A model generated the notes under the pieces. It did not search any database. It worked only from the letters and a program-made list of their open reading frames with translations, and was not told the DNA's origin. The position numbers and the translations under genes are program-made. Positions 49,698 through 58,689 of a stretch of DNA of 61,115 bases are shown piece by piece (the first letter of the stretch is position 1; each line of letters opens with the position of its first letter). Origin of the DNA: CAYRZF01 sp964428805. Its GTDB lineage: Bacteria > Methylomirabilota > Methylomirabilia > Rokubacteriales > CSP1-6. The stretch lies in assembly GCA_964428805.1 (NCBI GenBank), contig CAYRZF010000004.1, positions 1 to 61,115 of the forward strand, written 5' to 3'.

Positions 49698-50606
49698 TCA
49701 TCGCGGACGGCCGCCCGGCTCGCCGCGGAGCAGGAGGGTCTCCAGCGCCGGGAGGGCGTCCAGCAGCACTTCACCCACGACCTGGAGGCTTTGCGGGGAC
49801 AGTTTATCCAGCGTGTCCTCCGGCGTATGCCAGTAGGGGTCGTAGGCGAAGTCGATGAGGAGCGTCGAGGGGATCCCCGCCTTGAGAAAGGGGACGTGGT
49901 CGTCCTCCACGGTGAGGGTTTCATCGAGAAAGTGGGCCCGGTGACCGAGCCGCCGGGCGCTCCCCCACAGGAGGTCCGTAAGCCAGGGGGTCGAGCTCGG
50001 GTCACGCCGGATGTCGAGCTGTCGATCACCGATCATATCCACCACGATGACCGCCCGGAACTGTCCGAGCCGCCCATCCCGCTGAACAGACGCGACGAGG
50101 TGCCGCGAGCCATAGATCCCATCGGTCGCGCTCCAGTCCCGCCGCGCCTCCTCCCCGTCGAAGAAGACGATCCAGTAGGTGAACTCCCTCGGCCGACGGG
50201 CGAGCACCTTGGCCAGCTCCAAGAGGAGCCCACTGCTGGACCCCCCGTCGTTAGCCCCAACGAAGGTGAAATTCGGGAAGAACTTGGTGTCGTAGTGGCC
50301 GCCCACGAGGATCACCTCCGGCCGGCGGCCAGGCAGCTCGGCGATGATGTTGACCATCCGAAGTGGCCCGTCGAGAGTCTGGGCCGTGAAGGGTTGCTCG
50401 CGGACCCGGGAGCCCGTCTTCCGGAGTTCGTCCACGATGTAGCGCCGGGTGCGGGCGAGGGCCTCCGATCCCGCCGGCCGCGGCCCGAACCCCACGAGCC
50501 GCTCGACGTGGGCGAAGGCCGCCCTGCCGTCAAAGGCCGGTCCCGCGTTGGCCGGGGGTGAAGGCAGCAGGACGGCCGCCGCCAGCACGGCTAGGAGCCG
50601 GTTCAC
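49698..50606 (-). CDS. secreted M28-family peptidase / glutaminyl cyclase-like
   Basis: A 302-residue protein. GTG 50606 opens a signal peptide (LLAVLAAAVLLPSPPANAG) and overlaps the stop of the methyltransferase gene (GTGA). Zinc ligands are in VGGHYDTK, GANDGGSSS, FFDGEEA and YWHTPEDTLD. This pattern is closer to glutaminyl-peptide cyclotransferases (one zinc) than to aminopeptidases (two zincs). Either would act in the periplasm. Confidence 0.82.
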   Translation of the reverse strand: MNRLLAVLAAAVLLPSPPANAGPAFDGRAAFAHVERLVGFGPRPAGSEALARTRRYIVDELRKTGSRVREQPFTAQTLDGPLRMVNIIAELPGRRPEVILVGGHYDTKFFPNFTFVGANDGGSSSGLLLELAKVLARRPREFTYWIVFFDGEEARRDWSATDGIYGSRHLVASVQRDGRLGQFRAVIVVDMIGDRQLDIRRDPSSTPWLTDLLWGSARRLGHRAHFLDETLTVEDDHVPFLKAGIPSTLLIDFAYDPYWHTPEDTLDKLSPQSLQVVGEVLLDALPALETLLLRGEPGGRPR

Positions 50607-51436
50607 CGAGTTCGCTCCCGCGGCTTGAGCCCCACGACGCCGTAGAAGTTCAACGTCATGAGAAAAGTCTTCGCGTATGCCCGGGCCTCGATCCCCGCCA
50701 GCCAGCGCTCGGCTTGTTGCTCCCCCACGATCTTCCACTTCACCGCGTTCTCTGCCCGGCGCTGGAGAAAGGTCCGGCTCCACGGCTCGAAGGTCGTGTC
50801 CTGATAGACGTCGGTAATGAGACGCACCGACTCGAGGCCGAGAGAACAGAACTTCCGGTAGAGGGTTCGGCCGCTCAAAGGATCCGCGTAGATCTTCTCA
50901 GCCACCCCGTCGAAGATCCGCCGGGTGAGCGCCCGGTCGGGATGGTCGAGAGCCAGGGTGCCGAAGTCTTGATCCTGCACTGCCACCACGCCTCCCGGCC
51001 GCGCCACGCGGATCATCTCCTCCAGGAATCGGTCGGCGTCCGGCACGTGCAGGAGCACAGTGATGGCGAGCGTCGCGTCGAACGTCCCGTCTCGGAAGCG
51101 GAGGTGGGCGCCGTTTCCCACCTCGAAGCGGACCCGGGAGGACAGCCCGTGCTGGCGCGCCAGCCGCCGCGCCTCGCGCACGAACACCCGGCTCGGGTCC
51201 ACGCCGAGCACCTGCCCTTTGTCGCCGACGAGAGCGGTCACGTCCCGGCAGACCACGCCACTGCCGCTCCCCACCTCCAGCACCTTCCATCCTGGCCGGA
51301 TCCGCGCAAAGGCCAAAAATCGCCGCCGGAGGCGGACCTGGGTCGGCGTCCTTCCGCGCGCCTCCAGGCTCTCGACCATTTGAAGCGGGTCCGGCTGGCG
51401 GTCCACGGCACGGTAGGGATCCGGATGCAGAGCCAT
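50603..51436 (-). CDS. class I SAM-dependent methyltransferase
   Basis: A 277-residue protein. Motif I VLEVGSGSGVVCRDVTALVG (about 52-71), the acidic loop VLGVDPSRVFVREAR and the post-motif ATLAITVLLHVPDADRFLEE place it with UbiE/Methyltransf_11 enzymes. The substrate is unknown. It starts at ATG 51436, 4 bp after the HAD gene stop, and overlaps the M28 gene start. The three genes HAD, methyltransferase and M28 form an operon. Confidence 0.85.
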   Translation of the reverse strand: MALHPDPYRAVDRQPDPLQMVESLEARGRTPTQVRLRRRFLAFARIRPGWKVLEVGSGSGVVCRDVTALVGDKGQVLGVDPSRVFVREARRLARQHGLSSRVRFEVGNGAHLRFRDGTFDATLAITVLLHVPDADRFLEEMIRVARPGGVVAVQDQDFGTLALDHPDRALTRRIFDGVAEKIYADPLSGRTLYRKFCSLGLESVRLITDVYQDTTFEPWSRTFLQRRAENAVKWKIVGEQQAERWLAGIEARAYAKTFLMTLNFYGVVGLKPRERTR

Positions 51437-51440
51437 CGGT

Positions 51441-52253
51441 TTAGCCGAAATATTCGGGGCAGAGGTCAGCCAACAGCGCCAGAAGCCCGCCGGCCTCAGG
51501 CGTCGGGGCCACGCGGTCGGCTCCGGCGCGCACGGCCGGCGGCGAGTTCGGCATGGCGACCCCGACCCCAGCGCACCGGATCATCTCAAGGTCGTTCTCC
51601 TGGTCGCCCACCGCGATCGCGCGGGAAAGCGGGATCCCAAGGTGGCGCCCCAGCACCTTGAGCGCGTCACCTTTGGAGACCCCCTGGGGGAGTAGCTCCA
51701 GGTAGTCCGTCCGGCTCAGCACCAGCCGGGCCTGAGACTCCGTCGCGGGCGCCAGCTCGGCGCGAAGCGTGGAGAGATCCGCCGGATGGCCGATGAAGAG
51801 ACACTTGATGAAGGAACCGTTTCGCAAAAAAGACGCCGGCTCGAGGATTCTCTCCGCCTGCACCCCCATCTCCCGACAATAGGTCCGCACGGGATGGGTC
51901 AGCTCGAGACAGTAGAGCGTGTCGTCCTGATAGAACAGCGGATGCACCGGGGCGTTGGCATAGATCCCATGAATCTTCCAGGGGAGCCCCGGGGGAAGCC
52001 CGGTAACGGAGAGGTTCTCTCCGGTCGCCGGATCGCGCACGAGGGCGCCGTTGTAGAGAATCACCGGGGCCTGAATGCCCAGCTCCTCCCAGTAGGGCCG
52101 GGTGGCCGCGGGCATGCGCCCGGTCGCCAGCGTGACCGCGCACCCACGCCCGACCGCCCTCCGGATGGCGGCAACCAGCGTCGGATCCAGCGTCAGCGAA
52201 TGGTCGAGGAGCGTCCCGTCCAGGTCCAGGACGACGAGGTCGAACGACGGCAT
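51441..52253 (-). CDS. HAD-superfamily Cof-type phosphatase
   Basis: A 270-residue protein from ATG 52253. HAD motif I is LDLDGTLLD (Asp nucleophile near residue 9), motif II TLATGRMP, motif III Lys in GVSKGDALKVL, and motif IV AVGDQENDLEMI. The large C2 cap marks the Cof/YbiV sugar-phosphatase group. The substrate cannot be inferred from sequence. It leads the operon with the methyltransferase and M28 protein. Confidence 0.88.
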   Translation of the reverse strand: MPSFDLVVLDLDGTLLDHSLTLDPTLVAAIRRAVGRGCAVTLATGRMPAATRPYWEELGIQAPVILYNGALVRDPATGENLSVTGLPPGLPWKIHGIYANAPVHPLFYQDDTLYCLELTHPVRTYCREMGVQAERILEPASFLRNGSFIKCLFIGHPADLSTLRAELAPATESQARLVLSRTDYLELLPQGVSKGDALKVLGRHLGIPLSRAIAVGDQENDLEMIRCAGVGVAMPNSPPAVRAGADRVAPTPEAGGLLALLADLCPEYFG

Positions 52254-52272
52254 GGTCGCGGCACCCCCTCGT

Positions 52273-52539
52273 TCACCCGTCGCCGCGGATCGCAGAATAG
52301 CGGGCGGCACATTCCCGGCTACAAAAGTAGTGGGTCGTTCCCCCCGCTAGACGGGTTACGGCTCGGGAGCGCAGGACGTAGGTGTGGCAAACAGGATCTT
52401 GCACGAGCTCGTCCCGGGCCACCGGGGGCCGCCGGGCACCACTTGAAGGATGGTCGCCTCGAGGGAGGAAACGGCGCACAATCGGCCAGAGCAGGAAGAG
52501 GAGGAGAAGGAGCCACCCGAGGAAGAAAAGACCGCGCAT
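52273..52539 (-). CDS. small membrane-anchored YHS/TRASH-like metal-binding protein
   Basis: An 88-residue protein. One N-terminal helix (LFFLGWLLLLLFLLWPIV) is followed by QDPVCHTYV and HYFCSRECAARY, a C-x(n)-C-x3-C arrangement like that of PP0621/YHS-domain proteins. Likely a metal or redox sensor facing the cytosol. It lies 6 bp after the next small gene and 19 bp before the HAD gene. Confidence 0.72.
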   Translation of the reverse strand: MRGLFFLGWLLLLLFLLWPIVRRFLPRGDHPSSGARRPPVARDELVQDPVCHTYVLRSRAVTRLAGGTTHYFCSRECAARYSAIRGDG

Positions 52540-52545
52540 ATGGGA

Positions 52546-52791
52546 TCAGGCGGAATCGGGGCGGATAGACAGCGTACGGAGAAACTCCCGATCCTGAGGG
52601 GTGAGTTCGACGTCGTCGCCCTGCAACACCTCCGCGTCGGCGCCAGTCCCGGCGAAGAAGATCGCCGTTTCGGCCCCGCTCTTAAGGATCTCCTCCACCG
52701 TTTCGCGGGCGGCCTGCGACCCAGCCAGCGAGCACTCAATGGCCCGGAGCAGCTTTTCCATCAGCCCGTCAATGTGCTTGTTAGGCGCCAT
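52546..52791 (-). CDS. small hypothetical protein
   Basis: An 81-residue protein from ATG 52791. The longer frame starts at a TTG that is part of a -35 box and is rejected. The sequence is a helical N-terminus (LMEKLLRAIECSLAGSQAAR) followed by FFAGTGADAEVLQGDDVELT. I do not recognise the family. It starts a run of four minus-strand genes with its own strong promoter. Confidence 0.6.
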   Translation of the reverse strand: MAPNKHIDGLMEKLLRAIECSLAGSQAARETVEEILKSGAETAIFFAGTGADAEVLQGDDVELTPQDREFLRTLSIRPDSA

Positions 52792-52801
52792 CCCGTCAGT
52801 A

Positions 52802-52830
52802 ACGATACCGGCCGCTCCCTGCCCTGTCAA
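52802..52830 (-). promoter_or_regulatory. sigma70 promoter of the small-protein/HAD operon
   Basis: Consensus TTGACA (52825-52830) and TATCGT (52802-52807) are 17 bp apart on the minus strand. The predicted start is only about 4 nt before ATG 52791, so the mRNA is nearly leaderless. Confidence 0.68.
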
Positions 52831-52860
52831 TGTTCCGGGCTTGGCAGCCGGGACTCCCTC

Positions 52861-52902
52861 GCCCTCCGGCGAGGGGCCCGCGCCCTCCGGCGAGGGGCCC
52901 GC
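52861..52902. repeat. 21-bp perfect tandem duplication, hairpin-forming
   Basis: The 21-bp unit beginning GCCCTCCGGCGAGGGGC occurs twice in a row (52861-52881 and 52882-52902). Each unit can fold (CCCTC/GAGGG). It lies between two divergent operons, upstream of the Nudix gene. Confidence 0.85.
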
Positions 52903-52934
52903 ACCTGCTATCTTAGGAAGGCGAGGAGGAACCC

Positions 52935-53489
52935 ATGAGCCGAAGACCGTGGACGTTCGTTCGTTCCACCCCGATCCATTCGCGCGGGAAGCTGACGCTC
53001 AGAGAGGATGTCTGGCGGCTCCCCCCGGGCCGCGAGGAGACCTATCCGATCCTCTCGGTCGGAGTGACAGTGGGAGTGGTGCCCTTCGTGGACCCGGATC
53101 ACGTCGTGCTGGTACGACAGTTTCGCCACCTGACTCGGGAACACTCCTGGGAACTGCCGGGCGGCGGGGCGCTGGCAGGCGAGTCCCCGGAGGAGGCGGC
53201 CCAGCGCGAGCTCCGAGAGGAGGGTGGGTATCGTTCCGGGCGCCTCTCATTCCTCTGCCGCTTCTTCCCCTCCAACGCGTACCTCGACGAGACCGCCTAC
53301 TGCTACATCGGCGAGGAGCTCGCGGCCGACCCGCTCCCCTCCGACGACGACGAGTTTTTTGAACGGCGAGTCGTGCCGTTCGTGGAAGCGCTGGCGATGG
53401 CGCTGGACGATCGGATCACCGAATCGGTCTCCAAGGTGGCCCTGCTGGCGATGGGACTGAAACGGGGGTATGCTGCACTCAATGGATGA
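52935..53489 (+). CDS. Nudix hydrolase, ADP-ribose pyrophosphatase-like
   Basis: A 184-residue protein with a perfect Nudix box from Gly77 to Tyr99 (GGALAGESPEEAAQRELREE at 77-96). VVLVRQFRHLTREHSWELPG is the usual ADP-ribose/nucleoside-diphosphate-sugar pyrophosphatase context. AGGAGG lies before the ATG. It overlaps the double-receiver gene by 20 bp. Confidence 0.9.
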   Translation: MSRRPWTFVRSTPIHSRGKLTLREDVWRLPPGREETYPILSVGVTVGVVPFVDPDHVVLVRQFRHLTREHSWELPGGGALAGESPEEAAQRELREEGGYRSGRLSFLCRFFPSNAYLDETAYCYIGEELAADPLPSDDDEFFERRVVPFVEALAMALDDRITESVSKVALLAMGLKRGYAALNG

Positions 53490-54297
53490 GCGCGTGCCCA
53501 CGCTCCTGTGCGTAGACGACGATCCGGTGGTGCTCCAGGTCTTGAAGGAATATTTCACCCTTCAGGGCTTCGGCGTGCTCACTGCGAGGACCGGGGTGGA
53601 GGCGTTCCTCCACGTCGTGCGGTGGGCCCCCCAGGCGGTGATCCTCGACGTGTTCATGCCCCGCCTCGGTGGACTCGAGGCGCTGAAGCGTATCAAGAAG
53701 CTCGACCCCGAGATCCTGGTCATCCTCATCAGCGGGGTGCCCAACGCCCTGGAGATGGTCGAGGAAGCGGGGCTGACCGTGGCCGGGGCTTTCACGAAGC
53801 CGGTGAGCCTGGACCGGATTGCGGAGATTCTGGCCCGGGCCGGAGTGAGGCCGTCGAGGACACCCCCGAAAGCGGCCCCCGGAGACATCCCCGAGCAGGC
53901 CCGGCGCGCCACCCGGATCCGGGCCCTCGTGGTGGACGACGAGCCAGAGGTCCGGGAGATGCTCACCGACTACCTTCGTGAGAACGGGTTCGAAGCGGTC
54001 GGGGTGTGGGACGGGGAAGAGGCGCTTCGCCGGATTCCGGGATTCCGTCCGCACATCATCCTGCTGGACATCCTGATGCCCGGTCTGAGCGGAGTGGAGA
54101 CCCTCCGCCGGATCAAGGCCCGGCTCCAGGAAACCTGTGTCATCGTGATCACCGGCCACGAGGACGTGGAGACCGCGCGGCGCACTCTCGAGCTGGGAGC
54201 GGTGGACTACTTGCGTAAGCCGGTGGATCTCGGGGCTATGGACTCCCTGCTGGGGATACCTCCAGGCCAGCGCCCCGACCGCCCCCCAAGCACCTGA
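53470..54297 (+). CDS. double-receiver response regulator without output domain
   Basis: A 275-residue protein with two complete receiver domains. REC1 (about 10-125): LCVDDDP, phospho-Asp in AVILDVFMPRLGG, Ser in LISG, Lys in FTKPV. REC2 (about 150-265): LVVDDEPE, LLDILMPGLSG, TGHED, LRKPV. No DNA-binding or enzymatic part. It may act as a phosphate sink or a protein-binding switch. ATG 53470 or ATG 53482 can start it; both overlap the Nudix gene. Confidence 0.87.
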   Translation: MLHSMDERVPTLLCVDDDPVVLQVLKEYFTLQGFGVLTARTGVEAFLHVVRWAPQAVILDVFMPRLGGLEALKRIKKLDPEILVILISGVPNALEMVEEAGLTVAGAFTKPVSLDRIAEILARAGVRPSRTPPKAAPGDIPEQARRATRIRALVVDDEPEVREMLTDYLRENGFEAVGVWDGEEALRRIPGFRPHIILLDILMPGLSGVETLRRIKARLQETCVIVITGHEDVETARRTLELGAVDYLRKPVDLGAMDSLLGIPPGQRPDRPPST

Positions 54298-54320
54298 AGT
54301 CGGCTTGCCGCCTCGATTGA

Positions 54321-56747
54321 TCAGGCCCTGATCTTCTCGCCCTTGGGGTCATAGAGGGGCTCCGTGGCGACTTCCGCAGGGATGACTTCCCCAAACACCT
54401 CCACCGCCAGGGCTGTCCCCGTCGCTGCCAGGGCCGTCGGCACATAGCCATAGGCGATGGATTTTCCGACGGTGTAACCGTAGCCCCCGCTCGTCACCCG
54501 CCCCACGGGCTGGTCCTTGTAGAGAATCGGCTCGCCACCCAGCGCGACGGCGACCGGATCGGCCAGGGTCAGGCAGACCAGCCGCCGCGGGAGCCCGCGC
54601 TCGCGCTGGGCGATCAAGGCCCGGCGCCCGATGAATTCTCCCTTGTCGAGCTTCACGCAGAAGCCGAGGCCGGCCTCGTAAGGGGTGTATTCGGGCGTTA
54701 CCTCGGCGCTCCAATAGCGGTACCCCTTCTCCAATCTCAGCGAGTCAATGGCCCGGTAGCCGGCAGCCACCAATCCGAATTCTCGACCGGCCTCCCAGAG
54801 GGTGTCCCAGACGCGGAGCCCCTGATCCATCGGCATGTACATCTCCCACCCGAGCTCTCCGACGTAGGTGACGCGCAACGCCAGCACCGCCACGCCGCCG
54901 ACGGTGATTCGCCTGGCCGTCAGGTACGGGAAGCCGGCGTTCGAGACGTCGTCATCCGTCGTGAGCTCCAGGATCACGCGAGCCCGAGGCCCCCAGAGGC
55001 CGAGACACGCGTAGCGATCGGTGACATCGAGGGCGGTGACCGTGCCGTCGGCCGGCAGGTGAGAGCGGATCCACGCCAGGTCGTGAGGACCGAAGGCCGT
55101 GCCGGTGATGAGAAGGAACCGGTCCGCCGCCACGTGGGTCACGGTCAGGTCGCACTCGATCCCGCCCTGCTCGTTCAACATCTGAGTGTACGTGACCGAG
55201 CCGACGGGCTTGTCCATCTCGTTATCGGTGAGCCGCTGGAGCAGACGCAGAGCACCCGGACCGGACACTTCCAACTTGCTGAACGAGGTCTCGTCGAAAA
55301 GCCCGGCGCGCTCGCGCGTCGCCCGATGCTCGGCCTCGATGGCCGGCGACCAGTGGCGCCGCGCCCAGTCGCGAGCCTCGTAGGTCGGTTTGAAGCCGTT
55401 GGTGTTGACGTCAAACCAGTTGGGCCGCTCCCACCCCGCCTTCTCCCCGAAGGCGCACGCCAGGGCCTGGAGCCGGGGGTAGGTCGGCGAGAGCCTGCGG
55501 CCCCTCCCCGCGCGACGTTCCTCGAACGGATAGTGGATGTCGTAGTAGGTCGAGTAGGTCTCCACGACCTGTCCCAGGGTATAGTCACGGTCGGTGTAGT
55601 GGGGTCCGAACCGGCGCAGGTCCATCCGCCAGAGGTCCAAGCGCGGCCGTCCCTCGACGATCCACTCCGCCATCACCTTGCCCACGCCCCCCGCGCCGGC
55701 GATGCCGTGGGCGCAGAACCCGGCGGCGACGAAGAAGCCCCTCGCTTCCGGCGCCTCGCCCAGGATGAACTCGCCGTCGGGCGTGAACGCCTCCGGACCG
55801 TTGATGAGCCTGATCACCTCGGCGCGGGCGACAGCCGGGACGCGCGACACCGCACCCTCCATCAACGCGTCGAAGCGCTCCCAATCAGGAGTCAGGAGCC
55901 GGTGGGTGAAGTCGGGCGGGATCCCGTCCAGTCCCCACGGCGCCGGCCCGCGCTCGTAGCCGCCCATGACCAGGCCCCCGACCTCCTCGCGGAAGTACAC
56001 GAGCCGATCAGGGTCCCGCAGCGTCGGAAAATCTTTGCGGACCCCGTCGATCGGCTTAGTGGTCAGGTACTGGTGGGCCATCGCGACGATGGGGATGCGG
56101 ACCCCGACCATCCGCCCGATCTCCGGCGCCCAGATCCCCGCGGCGTTGACGACCACCTCGGTCTGGATCGTGCCGTGACTCGTGACGACGGCCGACACCC
56201 TGGCATTGTCCACCGTGATCGCTTCGACGCTGACGCCGGTGCGGAACCTCACGCCGTTCGCCCGCGCCCCCTCCGCAAGAGCATACGTCAGGCCTGCCGG
56301 GTCGATGTGGCCATCGGTGGGAAGGTAGGCAGCTCCTTCAAGCCCCTCGGCGCTCATGAGAGGAAAGAGGTCCACCGCCTCGCGCGCGGTGATCACGCTC
56401 AGGGGGAAGCCGAAGGTCCGCGCCCAGCCGGCCTGGCGCTTCAGCTCCAGGAGCCGCTCTTTGGAGGAGGCCAGCCGGAGGCTCCCCACCTTGTGCCAGC
56501 CCGGATCGCGCCCGGTCTCCTCGCCGAGCCGGTCGTACAGCTCGACGCTGGCCATGTTGATCCGCGTCAGCGCCACGGAGGAGCGGAGCTGTCCCACGAG
56601 GCCAGCGGAGTGGAACGTGGAGCCGGAGGTCAGCTCGCCCTTGTCGAGGACGACGACGTCGCGCCAGCCCATCCGGGCCAGATGGTAGGCGATGCCGCAC
56701 CCCGCCACGCCGCCGCCGATGATGACAACCCGGAAGTGATCCGTCAC
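54321..56747 (-). CDS. FAD-dependent dehydrogenase with GcvT-like folate domain (sarcosine/dimethylglycine dehydrogenase family)
   Basis: An 808-residue protein. The FAD motif VVIIGGGVAGCGIAYHLARM is at residues 8-27. A DAO domain (to about 370), an FAO_M linker (YDIHYPFEERRAGRGR) and a GcvT aminomethyltransferase-like domain (430-800) follow. Relatives oxidatively remove N-methyl groups and pass the C1 unit to tetrahydrofolate. GTG 56747 overlaps the stop of the phosphonate-type permease, which links the enzyme to that transporter. The substrate is probably an N-methylated amine imported by it. Confidence 0.88.
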   Translation of the reverse strand: MTDHFRVVIIGGGVAGCGIAYHLARMGWRDVVVLDKGELTSGSTFHSAGLVGQLRSSVALTRINMASVELYDRLGEETGRDPGWHKVGSLRLASSKERLLELKRQAGWARTFGFPLSVITAREAVDLFPLMSAEGLEGAAYLPTDGHIDPAGLTYALAEGARANGVRFRTGVSVEAITVDNARVSAVVTSHGTIQTEVVVNAAGIWAPEIGRMVGVRIPIVAMAHQYLTTKPIDGVRKDFPTLRDPDRLVYFREEVGGLVMGGYERGPAPWGLDGIPPDFTHRLLTPDWERFDALMEGAVSRVPAVARAEVIRLINGPEAFTPDGEFILGEAPEARGFFVAAGFCAHGIAGAGGVGKVMAEWIVEGRPRLDLWRMDLRRFGPHYTDRDYTLGQVVETYSTYYDIHYPFEERRAGRGRRLSPTYPRLQALACAFGEKAGWERPNWFDVNTNGFKPTYEARDWARRHWSPAIEAEHRATRERAGLFDETSFSKLEVSGPGALRLLQRLTDNEMDKPVGSVTYTQMLNEQGGIECDLTVTHVAADRFLLITGTAFGPHDLAWIRSHLPADGTVTALDVTDRYACLGLWGPRARVILELTTDDDVSNAGFPYLTARRITVGGVAVLALRVTYVGELGWEMYMPMDQGLRVWDTLWEAGREFGLVAAGYRAIDSLRLEKGYRYWSAEVTPEYTPYEAGLGFCVKLDKGEFIGRRALIAQRERGLPRRLVCLTLADPVAVALGGEPILYKDQPVGRVTSGGYGYTVGKSIAYGYVPTALAATGTALAVEVFGEVIPAEVATEPLYDPKGEKIRA

Positions 56748-58689
56748 GCCGGCGACCCGGTACCCATCATTGCGACCTGATCCGGGGCTGTCCGGGTCCA
56801 GGCCTGGCTACGCCGCGTCACCCCGCGCATGAGCAGCCAGTAGCCGAACCGTACCGCGAGCCCCACCGAGATGATCAGGACCGACAGGGCCGCCGCCTGT
56901 TCGGTGTCCCCGGCGTCATCCATCAACAGCACGGCCACCGCAGCCAGCTCCGTGCCCGGGGCGACCAGGAACACCACCGCCGAGAGCGTGACCATGGCGT
57001 TGAGGAAGAAGTACATGCTGATCGCGATGATGGACGGCAATGCGATGGGCACCGTGACCCGCCAGAAGGTTTTATAGAACGGCACCCCCATGGAGGCCGC
57101 CACGTGCTCGAATTCGGCATCCATCTGCTTCAGCGATGTGGTGGCGGTGAGGAACGGGACCGTGAAGTAGTGGATCAGGTTGGAGATGATCAGAATGGCG
57201 AGGGTCCCGTACAGGCGGTTGAGGATGCTCCCCGAAACGTTGAACGTGAAGATGTAGGCCAGCCCGAGCACCATCCCCGGGATGGACAACGGCAGGAGCG
57301 AGATCATGTAGAGCGGCGTGCTCGCGAGGGTCCGGCACTTCTCGACCAGGTACGCGCCGATGAAGGCGATCGCCGTCCCTACGACGGCGGTGAGGAACGA
57401 GACGTAGATGCTGTTCAGGAGGGGTGTGTAGACGTACACGGTGTCGAAGAGGCGCGTCCAGCCGCCCACCGCGTCGAAGCTGTAATGCTTGAGCGTCAAG
57501 CCAAGCTTGTACGGCCACCGCTCCACCAGGGACACGGCCAGGATCACCAGGTAGATGGCCGCGATGCTGGCCGCAATGGCGGCGCAGCAGGCGAACAGGC
57601 CCGCCTCCACCAGCGGGTTCTTCCTCGGCTCCAGCGGCTTGGCGGACGAGCTGACTAGCGCGTACTGCCGCCGCTGGACCAGGCGGTCCACGCCGAACGC
57701 CACCAGGGCCGGGATCAGCAACACGACCGATACCGTGGCGCCCATGGTGAAGTTCTGCTGGCCGATCACCTGGTTGTAGATCTCGGTCGCCATCACGGAG
57801 AATTTCCCGCCTATGATCTTGGGGACGCCGAAGTCCGTGATGACCAGGGTGAAGACGACGAAGCAGGCGCTCATCAGCCCGTATTTGACACCGGGGAGGG
57901 TCACCGTGAAGAACGTCTTGAGCCGGGAGGCTCCCAGCGCCGCCGCCGCGTCATAGAGGCGCGCATCCGTGGCGCTCAACGCGGCAATCAGGATCAGCAT
58001 GGCGTGCGGAAAGCAGTAGAACACTTCCGCCATGACGATGCCCTTGGCGCCGTAGACCCCGATGTTGATGCCCGTCGTCCGCGTCCAGATCCCGTTGTTC
58101 CCAAACAGGAACACGAACGCGATGGCCTGGACCATGGAGGGCGCGAAGATGGGGAGCATCGCGATGACGCGGAACACCCCTCGCCACGGCATGAGGGTAC
58201 GCGTGAGGGCGTACGCGTACACAAAGGCGAGGCCGACCGTGACGATCATCGCCACCACCGAAACGTACAGGCTGTTGGTGATCGACGCGGCGATCGCGGG
58301 CGTCGAGAAGTAGCGGACATAGTTGGCGGCGCCGATGAACCCGCCGTCGTTGTTGAGCAGGCTCCGCCAGAGCACCTGGCTCATCGGATAGAGCACGAAG
58401 AAGTAGAGAAAGAGACCCAACAGACCGATCAGGACGTAGCGCAGCACCGCCTGGCCATCTAGCCGGTGGCGGACCGTGCTGTCGGGAATTGCCGCAGCAG
58501 AAGCGTCGGCGGGGAGGATGGCCACCGGGGTCANNNNNNNNNNNNNNNNNNNNNNNNNNNNNNNNNNNNNNNNNNNNNNNNNNNNNNNNNNNNNNNNNNN
58601 NNNNNNNNNNNNNNNNNNNNNNNNNNNNNNNNNCTGTCGGGAATTGCCGCAGCAGAAGCGTCGGCGGGGAGGATGGCCACCGGGGTCAA
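56744..58689 (-). CDS. ABC importer permease, 2-aminoethylphosphonate type, fused two-domain (false gap)
   Basis: Deleting Ns 58534-58633 and one 55-bp copy leaves a 1791-nt frame for 596 residues. It starts at TTG 58689 (TTGA overlap with the ATPase stop) or GTG 58680. The two permease halves have EAA loops (LYDAAAALGASRLKTFFTVT; FEHVAASMGVPFYKTFWRVT). Such fused permeases with an AEP-binding protein match the second AEP transporter type (PhnU2-like). The partner genes lie directly upstream. Confidence 0.86.
58479..58688. repeat. assembly artefact: 55-bp duplicate around 100 Ns
   Basis: Bases 58479-58533 equal 58634-58688, with Ns at 58534-58633 between them. Closing the gap restores the permease start. 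Confidence 0.93.
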
